64,000 bases of DNA from Polaromonas sp. JS666 (GCF_000013865.1 NC_007948.1:1178001-1242000); one strand, 5' to 3'; counted from the stretch's first letter, positions 1 through 10,429 are shown. The notes: generated from the sequence alone by a model not told the origin. A program made the numbers and translations.

Positions 1-1
1 G

Positions 2-3000
2 AGCCAGTTGCGGATCGCGCGCCAGCAGTTGCATCAGGCTGTAGGTGCGCTGGAGATGGTGGGGCTGCCAGGGCCTGCGCTGGTGCTGCGCGCCATGGAG
101 GCCGCGGTCCAGAAGTTTGTGCAGCAACCCGAGCAATGCAGCCAGGATGCCGCCGCGAAGATCGAGCGTGCCAGCTTTGCGTTGACGGAATACCTCGAAG
201 GTGTGCTGGCGGACAAGCCCGTGTCTGCAGTTTCACTGTTCCCGCAGTACCGCGAAGTCCAGGAACTGGTGCGTGCGGACCGCATTCACCCTGCCGACCT
301 GTGGCCGTTTGAGTGGCGCTGGCTCGAACCTGAACTGGCTGAGACGGCTGAACCGCGGAACTACGACAGCGGCGCGCGTGCCTTGCTGGACCAGTCGGTG
401 CTCCAGCTCATGAAGGGCAGGGCGCCCGAGGCTGCGCGCAACCTCAAGGACTTGAGTCTTGGCTTTTCTGCCAGGCAGGCCGATCGCCAGCCCCGGATTT
501 TCTGGAAAATTGCGGCGGCTTATTTTGAAGCTGTCGAGCATGATTTGCTGGCCACCGATCTGTATGTCCGGCGCGCTGCATCCCGGATATTGCTTCAATA
601 TGCCTCGCTGGGCAAAGGTGATGCCGCGATATCAGACCGCCTTGCGCAGGATCTGCTCTTTTTCTGCGCGCAGGCGGTCTCTACCCGGGCCGGTGACACC
701 CCGGTTCTGTCCGCCGTCCGATCGATGTATGGTCTCAACCGGTTCAAGCCGGTGGACTACGAACTTGTTCAGTTTGGCCGCTTTGATCCGGCCCTGCTGG
801 CTCAGGCGCGCAAACGGATTACCTCGGCCAAGGAAGCGTGGTCGTCACTTTCTGCCGGGGACGTCAGCAAGCTCAAGTCGGTTGGTGAGCAGTTCAGTCT
901 GGTGTCTGACTCCCTGCTCAAACTTCATCCACCGAGCGCGCCTTTTGCGCAAACCTTGACCCGAGCGATCGAAACCACGACCCGCTCCGCCAAGCCACCC
1001 GGCATTGAACTGGCGATGGAGGTCGCGACCTCGGTCCTTTATCTGGAAGCTGCATTTGACGACCTGGATCCCAACGATCCCCAGTTGGCGGTGCGGACAA
1101 CGAATTTGGCAGAACGCCTGGAAGGCGTCCGGGCGGGCGGTGAGTCTCAGCCGATGGAAAGCTGGATGGAAGAGCTGTACCGACGCGTCAGCGATAAGCA
1201 GACCATGGGCAGTGTGGTGGGCGAGTTGCGCGGATCTCTGGGCGAACTCGAAAAGGCACTGGATGTGTTCTTTCGCAATCCGCAGGACAGGACCGCCCTG
1301 CAGGCAGTACCCGGGCAGCTTTCCCAGATGCGCGGCGTGTTGTCGGTACTGGGTCTTGATCAGGCATCGCATGCAGTTTCACGCATGAAGGAAACCGTGG
1401 AGCAAATGCTTGTCACCGAAATTGACGAGCAACTGGCGCGGACTGCTGGCACATTTGATCACCTCGGTAATAACCTGGGTGCGCTGAGTTTCCTGATTGA
1501 CATGCTCAATTACCAGCCGGTGCTGGCAAAAAAACTGTTTGTCTATGATGATGAAAAAGGTGAACTCAAGCCCCTGATGGGCCGGACGCAAAGCCCGCCG
1601 AGCGCCGCGTCTACCGTGACGGTGAACAGTGATCTGTTGTCGCGCGAGCTGATCTCGGTAGTGGAGGAGGCCGGGGTCGGCGCGAGCGATGAAAACCTCA
1701 CTGGCAGACTGGACGCGCTGGCCACGCACGCGGCGCTGGCCGAGCAGCCTGCCCTGGCCCAGAGCGCCCGGGAGGCGGCGAAGGCGGTATCGGCCAACAA
1801 TGCCGACGCCGCCGCTGTTGCGTTGACATCGCTGGCATCCTCGGTGATGCAGGCACCCGCTGCACCGGCCGGCCCGCTGGCTTCCGCAGATTTTGAAGAA
1901 GATGACCTGCGTGATATTTTCCTTGAAGAGGCGCGCGAGGTCGTCGGCAATGGCCAGGAAGCCCTTTTGGCGTTGGCAAGCGATTCCGGCGATGTGGCCC
2001 AACTGACGGTGCTGCGGCGCGCTTTTCACACGCTCAAAGGCAGTTCGCGAATGGTCGGGCTCAACGAGTTCGGCGAAGCAGCATGGTCGCTCGAGCAAAT
2101 GCTCAATAGCTGGCTGGCGGACCAGAAAACTGCAACCGATGAGTTCAAGAGCCTGGCCACGGAGGCCATGACCGGTTTTGCGAAATGGATTGAAGATATT
2201 GCCGCGAACGAGGATGCTGCGTGGTCCGCCTCAGCCTTCCGCAGCAGCGCTGACGCCATGCGCACTGCCGGTCACTACGCCCCCTTGAACCTGTTTGCCC
2301 CGGCCGAAGTGCCCAGCTCTGCCGTAACCGTCGATGACACGGCGATGGCTGGAACGCTTGAATTGCTGGAACTTCAACTTGAATCGGGCGTCCCCGATCT
2401 TGCCGGCACTGGGGCGCCTGCCGACGCGGCTGTCGTTGAGTCTCCTTTTGAGTTCAATCTCGACTTTGACGATGCCATGGATGCCGCAGCGCCAGTTACC
2501 GCATCTGCAATGGATATCGAAGGTATTGATTTCGACAGCCTCTCGGCGCTTTCTGCGGGTAGCGGCGCGCCAGCTGATTCCACCGCTCATCCGGTTGAGG
2601 ATGAGTTTCTGAGCGTGTCGCTTGAGCCGGAGTCTGGGCAGGCGGTTGAATTGTCGGTGGAGGATTTTGACAAGCACTTCCATCTGGACACTGTGGACGC
2701 CGTAGAGGTTGTGGAGATTCTGACGCCCGATCAGGCCATGCCTGCCGGGTTTGAATTCCCATCCGCCGAACTGGTTGCGACCTTGCCTGAGGCGGTGGAT
2801 GCCGCGGGGATATTCGAGGCGCTTGAGCCTGCCCCGTCGCAATTTGATGAACTTCCGGATGCGCAGGAAATTGCGGCGTTTGAGGATTCCCTCAGTGGCC
2901 TTTTGCAGGTCGACGGCAATAGTGATGAGCAAGTCAAGGTCATTGGGGCGCTGCGCATAGGCATTCCTCTTTACAACGTCTATTTGAACGAGGCCGATGA

Positions 3001-6000
3001 GTGGTCGCGCCGACTGGTGATGGAAGTCGCCGAATGGGTGATTGAGCGCAACCAGCCGGTCAGTGATTCCACGGTGGCGCTTGCCCATTCCCTGGCGGGC
3101 AGCTCTGCGACGGTCGGGTTCCATGCATTGTCGGAAATGGCCCGGGCGCTTGAGCATGCACTGCAGCAGTCGCAGGCTCACCACCGCAATGGCGCAGCCA
3201 AGTATGGCCAGGTCTTCGTGGACGCGGCGGAAGACATACGCCGGTTGCTGCACCAGTTTGCCGCCGGCTTCCTCAAGGAGGCCGACAGCGGTGTGCTTGA
3301 ACGCTTGCGTCAACTGGACTTCTTCGACTCGGTTCTGCCGCCCGCGGGCGAATTTTCCGAACTTGAGTTCCCGCCTGAAGCCCCACCGGCGGAGGAGGTC
3401 GGCATTGAACCGGCCCAACCGCTGGAAGCTGAAATCCCGGAAGCCACCCTGGCGGCAGCATCCGCTCCGGATGCACCGCCCCCGGCGCCCGCAGCAGTCA
3501 TTGCGACGCCAGTACGGCTGGTGCCATCGGCGCCTGGTCTGGTGACGGCTGCGACCCGGGCCTCGATTGCTGCCGCAGCCTCTGCGTGGCGGGATGAGGA
3601 AGCTGAAGACGATATTGACGCGATCGATGCCATCGATCCGGATCTGTTTCCGATTTTTGAAGAAGAAGGCGCAGAGCTCATGCCCCAACTGGGCGGCGCG
3701 TTGCGGCAATGGGCAGCCCGGCCCGACAACCAGGGCGCGCGCATGGAGGTTCTGCGCGCACTGCATACCCTCAAGGGCAGTGCGCGTCTGGCGGGTGCCT
3801 TGCGTCTGGGTGAAATGGCTCACCGGATCGAATCGGAAATCGAGCATCTGGGCTCCGACGCGGCCGCCACCCAGGAATTCGAACCGCTGCTGACGCGTTT
3901 TGATGCGATGCAGGCCACTTTTGAAGACTTGCGACGTGCTGATGCCGCGGCGGCGGCCGTACCCTTGCCTCCGCTGGCTGCCGTTGAGGCGCCAGCCGAG
4001 GCAGCCGCCCCTGTGGCGTCAACGATTGCGCAGGAGGCCCGGCAGCCCCTGGCTAAAGAGCCAGCCGTCGCTGGTACAAGTACCAGCGCCAGTGCCGGAA
4101 GAAAACTGGCAATTCCCGCGCCGCAAGCCATGGCCATGCAGCCCCTGCGCCAGGCGGCAACAGCTTCCATCCGTGTGCGGTCCCAGTTGCTTGACCGGAT
4201 GGTCACCCAGGCGGGTGAGGTCATGATCACGCGGTCCCGCCTGGAAGCCGAACTCGGCCAGTTGCGCGGTTCGCTGAATGACATGAGCGGGAACTTGAAC
4301 CGCTTGCGCCAGCAACTGCGCGATATTGAATTGCAGGCTGAAACGCAGATGCAGTCGCGCCTGGCGCAGGCCAAGGAGGCTCAGGCCGGGTTCGATCCGC
4401 TCGAGTTTGACCGGTTCACCCGCGTGCAGGAGTTGACGCGCATGATGGCCGAGTCGGTCAACGACGTGGCGACCGTGCAGCGTACCCTGCAGCGCACCGT
4501 TGAAGCGACCGAGGATGACCTGATTGCCCAGGCCCGCCAGACCCGCGAATTGCAGCGCGACCTGCTGCGCACGCGCATGGTGGAGTTTGAGGGGATTTCC
4601 GAGCGTCTTTACCGCGTGGTGCGGCAAGCGTCCAAGGAAGCCGGCAAGCAGGTGAGGCTGGACCTGCTGGGCGGCACCATCGAGATGGACCGTGGCATGC
4701 TGGACCGCATGACACCCGCGTTCGAGCATTTGCTGCGCAACTGCGTGGTACACGGTATTGAAAACCCGCAGGTACGTGCCGAGGCCGGCAAAGACCCTGT
4801 GGGCCTCATTACCGTTCATCTGCGCCATGAAGGCAACGACGTTTCGGTGGACTTCAGCGATGACGGCGGGGGCTTGAATCTGCAGCGCATCCGCGAGAAG
4901 GCCGTGAGCCTCGGGCTGGTGACGCCAGAGCAATCCCTGGATGACCAGGAAGCCGCCAACCTGATTTTCACGGCTGGTTTTTCGACGGCCGCGCAGGTGA
5001 CCGAACTGGCCGGACGTGGCATCGGCATGGATGTGGTTCGCGCCGAGGTGAATGCACTGGGCGGCCGGATTGAAACCTCTACTGTCTCCGGCAAGGGGAC
5101 ACACTTCAAACTGGTGCTGCCGCTGACTACTGCGGTGACCCAGGTGGTGATGATTCGCGCCGGCAAACAGGCGGTGGGGGTGCCCGCGAATGTGGTGGAG
5201 ACCGTGCGCCGCGCTTCGGCCAAGGAATTGCAGCAGGCGTATAACAGCGGCACGCTGGAGGTCGCTGGCGAGGCCGTTCCTTTCTTCTGGTCGGGCGCAT
5301 TGCTGCAAGCCTCGCCCCACAGCAGCGAGACCCAGGGCAAGACTACACCGGTGGTCATTTTCCGAAGTGCGGCCCAGCGCATGGCCTTGCATGTCGATGA
5401 AGTGCTGGGCAACCGGGAGGTCGTGGTGAAAAACCTGGGGCCGCAGTTGTCACGCCTGCCGGGTTTGGCTGGCATGTCTGTGCTCGCTTCGGGAGCCGTC
5501 GTGCTGATCTATAACCCGGTGGCGCTGGCTTCTGTGTATGGCCAGCAGGCGCGAGCCTGGAGCACGGACCGGGCGGAGCCACACATGCTTGAGGAGCTGG
5601 GCAATGGTGCCGACAAGGCGGCTGCACTGCTGCCTGCCGCGCCGCAAATTCCCCTGATCCTGGTGGTTGATGACTCGATTACCGTGCGGCGCGTCACGCA
5701 GCGCCTGTTGCAGCGCGAAGGCTACCGGGTGGCCATGGCGGCCGACGGCCTGCAGGCCCTCGAACGGTTGCAGGAAGAGCGGCCTGCGGTGGTCCTGTCG
5801 GATATTGAGATGCCACGCATGGATGGGTTTGACCTGGCGCGCAACATCCGCGGGGATGTCCGCCTCAACAGCCTGCCCATCATCATGATCACTTCACGGA
5901 TTGCCGAGAAGCATCGGGAGCATGCCAAGGAGCTGGGGGTGGACCACTACCTGGGCAAACCTTATTCGGAAGAAGAGTTGATGAGCCTGGTGCGCCATTA

Positions 6001-6031
6001 CTGCGCAGCAGACATCCCGGCGTCTGCATAA
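2..6031 (+). CDS. chpA: ChpA/PilL-type hybrid chemotaxis histidine kinase (5' partial)
   Basis: Membrane-associated kinase expected to control type IV pilus/twitching through a Chp-like chemosensory pathway. The frame is open to the left edge, so the N terminus is missing; numbering here is from the TTG at 8. Three Hpt-like histidines are visible: H674 (HTLKGS), H1027 (AHSLAGSS, a variant) and H1253 (HTLKGSAR). Then come a dimerisation segment (about 1390-1540), a CheA-type ATPase with N-box LLRNCVVHG, DDGGG and GRGIGMDVV, a CheW-like domain, and a C-terminal receiver (VVDDS, phospho-acceptor D1932, K about 1985). Ala/Pro/Glu-rich linkers separate the Hpt modules. At more than 2000 residues the size fits ChpA. 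Upstream pil/che genes would lie outside the window. The family call is firm; the number of working Hpt sites is inferred from motifs. Confidence 0.95.
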   Translation, partial: SQLRIARQQLHQAVGALEMVGLPGPALVLRAMEAAVQKFVQQPEQCSQDAAAKIERASFALTEYLEGVLADKPVSAVSLFPQYREVQELVRADRIHPADLWPFEWRWLEPELAETAEPRNYDSGARALLDQSVLQLMKGRAPEAARNLKDLSLGFSARQADRQPRIFWKIAAAYFEAVEHDLLATDLYVRRAASRILLQYASLGKGDAAISDRLAQDLLFFCAQAVSTRAGDTPVLSAVRSMYGLNRFKPVDYELVQFGRFDPALLAQARKRITSAKEAWSSLSAGDVSKLKSVGEQFSLVSDSLLKLHPPSAPFAQTLTRAIETTTRSAKPPGIELAMEVATSVLYLEAAFDDLDPNDPQLAVRTTNLAERLEGVRAGGESQPMESWMEELYRRVSDKQTMGSVVGELRGSLGELEKALDVFFRNPQDRTALQAVPGQLSQMRGVLSVLGLDQASHAVSRMKETVEQMLVTEIDEQLARTAGTFDHLGNNLGALSFLIDMLNYQPVLAKKLFVYDDEKGELKPLMGRTQSPPSAASTVTVNSDLLSRELISVVEEAGVGASDENLTGRLDALATHAALAEQPALAQSAREAAKAVSANNADAAAVALTSLASSVMQAPAAPAGPLASADFEEDDLRDIFLEEAREVVGNGQEALLALASDSGDVAQLTVLRRAFHTLKGSSRMVGLNEFGEAAWSLEQMLNSWLADQKTATDEFKSLATEAMTGFAKWIEDIAANEDAAWSASAFRSSADAMRTAGHYAPLNLFAPAEVPSSAVTVDDTAMAGTLELLELQLESGVPDLAGTGAPADAAVVESPFEFNLDFDDAMDAAAPVTASAMDIEGIDFDSLSALSAGSGAPADSTAHPVEDEFLSVSLEPESGQAVELSVEDFDKHFHLDTVDAVEVVEILTPDQAMPAGFEFPSAELVATLPEAVDAAGIFEALEPAPSQFDELPDAQEIAAFEDSLSGLLQVDGNSDEQVKVIGALRIGIPLYNVYLNEADEWSRRLVMEVAEWVIERNQPVSDSTVALAHSLAGSSATVGFHALSEMARALEHALQQSQAHHRNGAAKYGQVFVDAAEDIRRLLHQFAAGFLKEADSGVLERLRQLDFFDSVLPPAGEFSELEFPPEAPPAEEVGIEPAQPLEAEIPEATLAAASAPDAPPPAPAAVIATPVRLVPSAPGLVTAATRASIAAAASAWRDEEAEDDIDAIDAIDPDLFPIFEEEGAELMPQLGGALRQWAARPDNQGARMEVLRALHTLKGSARLAGALRLGEMAHRIESEIEHLGSDAAATQEFEPLLTRFDAMQATFEDLRRADAAAAAVPLPPLAAVEAPAEAAAPVASTIAQEARQPLAKEPAVAGTSTSASAGRKLAIPAPQAMAMQPLRQAATASIRVRSQLLDRMVTQAGEVMITRSRLEAELGQLRGSLNDMSGNLNRLRQQLRDIELQAETQMQSRLAQAKEAQAGFDPLEFDRFTRVQELTRMMAESVNDVATVQRTLQRTVEATEDDLIAQARQTRELQRDLLRTRMVEFEGISERLYRVVRQASKEAGKQVRLDLLGGTIEMDRGMLDRMTPAFEHLLRNCVVHGIENPQVRAEAGKDPVGLITVHLRHEGNDVSVDFSDDGGGLNLQRIREKAVSLGLVTPEQSLDDQEAANLIFTAGFSTAAQVTELAGRGIGMDVVRAEVNALGGRIETSTVSGKGTHFKLVLPLTTAVTQVVMIRAGKQAVGVPANVVETVRRASAKELQQAYNSGTLEVAGEAVPFFWSGALLQASPHSSETQGKTTPVVIFRSAAQRMALHVDEVLGNREVVVKNLGPQLSRLPGLAGMSVLASGAVVLIYNPVALASVYGQQARAWSTDRAEPHMLEELGNGADKAAALLPAAPQIPLILVVDDSITVRRVTQRLLQREGYRVAMAADGLQALERLQEERPAVVLSDIEMPRMDGFDLARNIRGDVRLNSLPIIMITSRIAEKHREHAKELGVDHYLGKPYSEEELMSLVRHYCAADIPASA

Positions 6032-6043
6032 AGAGGCGGTATT

Positions 6044-6066
6044 TCCCATGCCGGAAGGGCGTGGGA
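6044..6066. terminator. hairpin after chpA
   Basis: A 9-bp stem (TCCCATGCC paired with GGCGTGGGA, one G-T pair) with a 5-nt loop lies between the convergent chpA and phrB genes. No T run follows on either strand, so it is a weak terminator candidate. Confidence 0.3.
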
Positions 6067-6120
6067 TGCTATCAAAAATAAAGTAAATCCAGCCAGTCTG
6101 TCCGGTCGAGCAATTCAGCG

Positions 6121-7609
6121 TCAGGATTTTTTAACCACCGCGTAGCGCTGCAGCGTCAGTGCCCGCGCTTCATCATGCTGGACGATGGGCATCGGGTAGT
6201 TTTGACCCAACGATACGCCCGCAGCACTCAGTTCAACCGGTTTGGCCAGCCAGGGGCTGTGCAGGCATGAGGCGGGGAGTTTCTCCAGGGGCGGCAGGTA
6301 TTTGCGGATGAACTTGCCTTCCGCATCAAATTTCTCGCTCTGGCTGACCGGATTGAAGATGCGGAAATAGGGTTGTGCATCACAACCTGTGCTGGCCGCC
6401 CACTGCCAGCCCCCATTGTTGGCTGACAGGTCAAAATCATTGAGCTTTTCGGCAAAGTAGCGCTCGCCCCAGCGCCAGTCTATGCCGAGGTCTTTCACCA
6501 GAAAGCTGGCGGTCACCATGCGCAGGCGGTTGTGCATGTAGCCCCGTCTGGTTGATTTGCGCCATGGCCGCATCGACGAGAGGATAGCCCGTGCGGCCAT
6601 CACACCAGGCCTGGAAGCGGGTGGTGGCCATCTCGCCGCTTTCCCACGCAATGGCGTCATATTCGGGCTTGAACGCACTCGTTGCAGCATGGGGGAAGTT
6701 GCTCAGAATCTGGGCATAAAAATCCCGCCATATCAATTCGCTCAGCCAGGCGGCGGCGCCTTCACTTTCCTTGCTTTCCTTGTTTTGCTGCTGCAAGGCC
6801 GTTGAAGCCATTTTCCGGATCGAGACAGTGCCAAAACGCAGGTGCACGCCCAGGTGGCTTGGGCCTTTGACGGCCGGAAAGTCCCGCGTGTCCCTGTAGA
6901 GATCCATGCGGCCCAGAAACTCCTCAAAAAGCGAGATTCCTCCCTAGCTTCCGGTCGGGATTTTCAGCGCCGACAGGTTCGTTTTCTCAAATCCCAGCGC
7001 CTCCAGCGGCGGCACCGCGGACAGCTCTCCGGCTGGTAGCGGTGCCAGGGCAGCGGCATACTGCGCAACCGGATAGGGCTTGAGGTAGAAACCGTCGACT
7101 TTCTTCAGCCAGGCATTCTTGTAGGGAGTGAACACGGTGTAGGGCTTGCCCGCCAGCGTCAGCACTTCGTGGCGTTCAAAAATGACATGGTCCTTGAAGC
7201 TGTGAAAAGCCACCCCCTGGCCGTCCAGCATCGCCTGTACGGCCGCGTCGCGCGCCAGCGCCTGGGGTTCGTCGTCGTGGTTGGTGAACACCGCATCAAT
7301 GCAAAGCCCTGCTGCCAGCGCTCCCATGGCTTCGCTGGGCCTGGCGTGCCGCACCAGCAGCGCGGTGCCGGCGGCGCAGCCGCCCTGCCGGGCCAGCGCC
7401 TGCAGCTGCCCGTTCAGGTCGACCAGCGACTCCCGGATGAATTCCACGCGCCGGTCGGCCCGGGGCAGGTCGTCCAGGATGCCCCGGTCAAAAATGAACA
7501 GGCAAAACACCCGGTGGCACGACTTCAGCGCATGGTAAAGCGCTGCATTGTCCTCAGTGCGCAAATCCCGCCTGAACCACATCAGGCCGGTCCGGTATTT
7601 TTTTATCAT
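6121..7609 (-). pseudogene. phrB: deoxyribodipyrimidine photolyase, disrupted
   Basis: Class I CPD photolyase (light-driven repair of pyrimidine dimers, FAD plus antenna cofactor), broken twice. The N-terminal part starts at ATG 7609 (MIKKYRTGLMWFRRDLR) and runs to an in-frame amber TAG at 6946-6944. Translation resumes in the same frame with LFEEFLGRMDLYRDTRDFP. A second lesion is a +1 shift in a run of four G (6542-6545 on plus as CCCC): the reading passes from ...AMAQINQTG into the frame carrying YMHNRLRMVTASFLVKD and the FAD-binding WQWAASTGCDAQPYFRIFNP region. With both lesions repaired the protein has normal family length (about 490 residues) and a normal end at 6121. A sequencing error in the G run is possible; the TAG is harder to explain that way. 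Confidence 0.85.
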
Positions 7610-7725
7610 GGAGCCGATGGTAGTGAAACAGGGCTGACAGGGCTGGCGGGGTCTGCCCGCGGGTTTTCCGCGCAGCCCTGCTGCCACCTCGGTGTTTTCC
7701 CTTGGAGTGCGCGTAAAATCATGGC

Positions 7726-8313
7726 ATGGCTACGGATTCCGCACTGATCAACCTGACGCATCATTTCCTGATCGCGATGCCCGGGCTGGAGGATGAAGCC
7801 TTTGCCAAAAGCGTCGTGTACATGTGCGAACACAGCGACCGCGGGGCATTGGGCCTGGTCATCAACAAGCCCAGCGACATCAACCTCAAGAACCTGTTTG
7901 ACAAGGTTGAGTTACCGCTACGTCGCGACGACCTCACGGAGGCGCCGGTGTTTCAGGGTGGCCCGGTGCAAACCGAGCGGGGGTTTGTGCTCCACGAATC
8001 CATGATGCCCGGCAGCGAGTCGGTGTATGCCTCGACCATGACGATTCCCGGCGGGCTGGAAATGACCACCTCCAAGGATGTGCTGGAAGCCCTGTCGACC
8101 GGTGCCGGCCCGCGCAAGGTGTTTGTCTCGCTCGGTTATTCCGCCTGGGGCGAGGGCCAGCTGGAATCGGAAATCTCGGACAACAGCTGGCTGACCGTAC
8201 CCGCCGATGTGGCGGTGATTTTTGACACGCCGGTAGAGCAGCGCTACGACAAGGCCCTGATGCTGCTGGGTCTGCAGAGCTGGATGCTGTCTCCCGATGC
8301 TGGCCACGCATGA
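7726..8313 (+). CDS. yqgE: YqgE/AlgH family protein (UPF0301)
   Basis: A 195-residue protein of the AlgH/YqgE family, whose biochemical role is still poorly defined (AlgH was linked to alginate regulation in Pseudomonas). Family motifs are clear: HHFLIAMPGLEDEAF at the N terminus, GALGLVINKP, FQGGPV and a C-terminal region with LGYSAWGEGQLE. ATG 7726 gives a family-typical N terminus; the ATG at 7721 is in another frame. The stop overlaps the ruvX start by 4 nt (ATGA), the usual yqgE-ruvX coupling in proteobacteria. This opens the ruvX-pyrR-pyrB-pyrC' transcription unit. Confidence 0.95.
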   Translation: MATDSALINLTHHFLIAMPGLEDEAFAKSVVYMCEHSDRGALGLVINKPSDINLKNLFDKVELPLRRDDLTEAPVFQGGPVQTERGFVLHESMMPGSESVYASTMTIPGGLEMTTSKDVLEALSTGAGPRKVFVSLGYSAWGEGQLESEISDNSWLTVPADVAVIFDTPVEQRYDKALMLLGLQSWMLSPDAGHA

Positions 8314-8726
8314 GCCTTGCGGCTGTGCCTCATCTCACTGCGGGTCTCCAAACCTTTCTGGCTTTCGACTTCGGTCTTCAACGCACCGGCGTTGCGACCG
8401 GCAATGTGCTGACCCGCACCGCCACACCGCAAGCCACCATCGCCGCCACGGGCGATGCCCGCCTCAAGGCGATTGAACTCCGGATCAGGGAATGGCAGCC
8501 CGATGCGCTCGTCGTCGGAATTCCATTTCATCCGGATGGCGCGAGCCACGAAAATACCCGGCGCGCGCAAAAATTCTCCCGCCAGTTGCGGGCGCGGTTT
8601 GGTCTCAAGGTGTTTGAGGTCGACGAGCGCTACAGCACGACAGAAGCCCTGGCCGGCGGCGCTGCGGACGCCGATGCCGCATCGGCGTGCATTATTCTCG
8701 AACAGTTTTTAAGGAGCCTTCCATGA
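8310..8726 (+). CDS. ruvX: Holliday junction resolvase-like RuvX/YqgF
   Basis: RNase H-fold nuclease of the YqgF family (138 residues), implicated in 16S rRNA pre-5' end maturation and/or Holliday junction resolution. Visible motifs: the first acidic strand AFDFGLQRTGVATGN, the second strand DALVVGIPFHPDG and the third acidic motif VFEVDERYSTTEA, the arrangement expected for the catalytic site. It overlaps yqgE (ATGA) and its TGA overlaps the pyrR ATG at 8723, so it is probably translated by coupling from a polycistronic mRNA. Confidence 0.95.
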   Translation: MSLAAVPHLTAGLQTFLAFDFGLQRTGVATGNVLTRTATPQATIAATGDARLKAIELRIREWQPDALVVGIPFHPDGASHENTRRAQKFSRQLRARFGLKVFEVDERYSTTEALAGGAADADAASACIILEQFLRSLP

Positions 8727-9229
8727 GCAGTCTGACCCTGGATGCCGAGGCGCTGTATGGCGATTTGCTGCGCGGCATGCGGCTGCAGCTGGCCGCCTAT
8801 GCCCAGCCACCCCGGCTGGTGGGGGTCGCCTCCGGTGGTGCCTGGCTGGCACAGCGCCTGCAAAAAGACCTCGGCCTGACCGGGGAGGCCGGCATTCTTT
8901 CATCGTCCATGCATCGCGACGATTTTTCGCAACGCGGCCTGGCCTCCAGTGGCCAAACCCTGTTGCCATTCGATGTCAACGGCGCCCACCTTATCGTGGT
9001 CGACGATGTGCTCTACACCGGCCGCACGATCAGGGCGGTGCTCAATGAGCTGTTTGACTATGGCCGGCCGGCCAGCGTCAGGCTGGTGGTCCTGGTCGAT
9101 CGGGGCGGGCGCGAGCTGCCGGTTCAACCCGATCTGGCCATTGCGCGGGTGGCCTTGCCGGCCTCGCAGACGCTGGAGCTCGCGCGCGCGGACAACGGCC
9201 AGCTCAGTTTTCAGGTCCAGGACCGCTAA
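8723..9229 (+). CDS. pyrR: PyrR-like phosphoribosyltransferase
   Basis: PyrR family protein of 168 residues: uracil phosphoribosyltransferase fold, in Gram-positives a UMP-responsive attenuator of pyr mRNA. The PRPP loop [21 protein letters not shown] is present, as is the SSSMHRDDF segment. The start at 8723 overlaps the ruvX stop and has an AAGGAG 12 nt upstream; an upstream in-frame ATG at 8687 lies inside ruvX and is rejected. In proteobacteria the gene sits before pyrB as here. No PyrR-binding attenuator was recognised in the short gap before pyrB, so an RNA-binding role is unproven. Confidence 0.93.
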   Translation: MSSLTLDAEALYGDLLRGMRLQLAAYAQPPRLVGVASGGAWLAQRLQKDLGLTGEAGILSSSMHRDDFSQRGLASSGQTLLPFDVNGAHLIVVDDVLYTGRTIRAVLNELFDYGRPASVRLVVLVDRGGRELPVQPDLAIARVALPASQTLELARADNGQLSFQVQDR

Positions 9230-9279
9230 GCCAGAGAAGAACCCCAGCAAAAATCCAGAGCGCAAGAGGAGCCCAGAGC

Positions 9280-10242
9280 GTGTTGTACCGACGAAACCCA
9301 CAACTCAATAAAAATGGTGAACTGATTCATCTGCTGTCGATCGAGGGCTTGCCCAAGGCCATCCTGACGCAGATTCTGGACACGGCCGCCAACTTTGTCA
9401 GCGTGAACAACCGCGAGGTCAAAAAAGTGCCGCTGCTGCGCGGTAAGAGCGTTTTTAACCTGTTTTTTGAAAACTCCACCCGCACCCGAACCACCTTTGA
9501 AATTGCCGCCACGCGCCTGTCGGCAGACGTGATCAACCTCGATATCGCGCGTTCGTCGGCCTCCAAGGGCGAGTCGCTGCTGGACACCATTGCCAACCTG
9601 AGCGCCATGGCCGCCGACCTGTTTGTGGTGCGCCACGGCGAATCCGGTGCGCCCTACCTGATCGCCCAGCATGTCGCTCCGCACGTGCATGTGATCAATG
9701 CCGGCGATGGCCGCCATGCCCACCCGACGCAGGGCCTGCTCGACATGTACACCATCCGCCACTACAAGAAGGACTTCAGCAACCTGACGGTGGCCATCGT
9801 CGGCGACGTGCTGCATTCGCGCGTGGCGCGCTCTGATATCCATGCGCTCACCACGCTGGGTTGCCCCGAGGTCCGCGTGGTGGGCCCCAAAACGCTGGTG
9901 CCCGCCGACATGGCGCAGATGGGCGTGCGCGTCTGCAACACGCTGGAAGAGGGTATCAAGGGCGCTGACGTGATCATCATGCTCAGGCTGCAAAACGAAC
10001 GCATGTCGGGCGCCTTGCTGCCCAGCAGCCAGGAGTTCTTCAAGAGCTTCGGCCTGACCAACGAGAAGCTGCAACTGGCCAAACCCGATGCCATCGTCAT
10101 GCACCCGGGGCCGATCAACCGGGGTGTTGAAATTGACTCGGCGGTGGTCGATGGCACGCAGAGCGTCATCCTGCCGCAGGTCACGTTCGGTATTGCCGTG
10201 CGCATGGCTGTCATGGGCATCGTTGCAGGGAATGAAGCATGA
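9280..10242 (+). CDS. pyrB: aspartate carbamoyltransferase catalytic subunit
   Basis: Catalyses carbamoyl phosphate + L-aspartate to N-carbamoyl aspartate, the committed pyrimidine step. 320 residues. Carbamoyl-phosphate binding motif [13 protein letters not shown] is intact, as are [11 protein letters not shown] and the C-terminal HPGPINRG loop. Start codon is GTG at 9280 with AAGAGGA upstream. The next gene is a non-catalytic dihydroorotase-like partner, the arrangement known in Pseudomonas where PyrB forms a dodecamer with PyrC'. No pyrI regulatory subunit is present, consistent with that class. Confidence 0.97.
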   Translation: MLYRRNPQLNKNGELIHLLSIEGLPKAILTQILDTAANFVSVNNREVKKVPLLRGKSVFNLFFENSTRTRTTFEIAATRLSADVINLDIARSSASKGESLLDTIANLSAMAADLFVVRHGESGAPYLIAQHVAPHVHVINAGDGRHAHPTQGLLDMYTIRHYKKDFSNLTVAIVGDVLHSRVARSDIHALTTLGCPEVRVVGPKTLVPADMAQMGVRVCNTLEEGIKGADVIIMLRLQNERMSGALLPSSQEFFKSFGLTNEKLQLAKPDAIVMHPGPINRGVEIDSAVVDGTQSVILPQVTFGIAVRMAVMGIVAGNEA

Positions 10243-10252
10243 ATATGGCCCC

Positions 10253-10404
10253 CACGCTTGTCACTTCGTGTACTGCGCTGCCCCCCAAGGGGGTTGAACT
10301 TCGCTTGGGGCGGCCCGGCGCTTCGTTCGTGACCCCCTCGCTTGTCGCTTCGCGTACTGCTCTGCCCACCAAGGGGGCTGGCCTAGCTTGGGGCGGCCCG
10401 GCAC
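10253..10404. repeat. two tandem copies of an ~84-bp GC-rich intergenic repeat
   Basis: The 187-nt gap between pyrB and pyrC' is filled by two diverged copies (10253-about 10320 and 10337-10404). Each runs from CGCTTGTC-CTTCG-GTACTGC through CCAAGGGGG to CTTGGGGCGGCCCGGC. Offset is 84 bp at the left end and 83 bp at the right. Each copy has complementary CCCCCAAG/CTTGGGG arms that could form hairpins. Similar repeats are, from memory, common between genes in Comamonadaceae. Confidence 0.75.
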
Positions 10405-10429
10405 AGCGGCCTTTTTTCGGAAAAACAAA

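Noticed and set aside
2231..3847. 538-codon open frame on the minus strand
   Set aside because: Antisense shadow of the ChpA linker and Hpt region.
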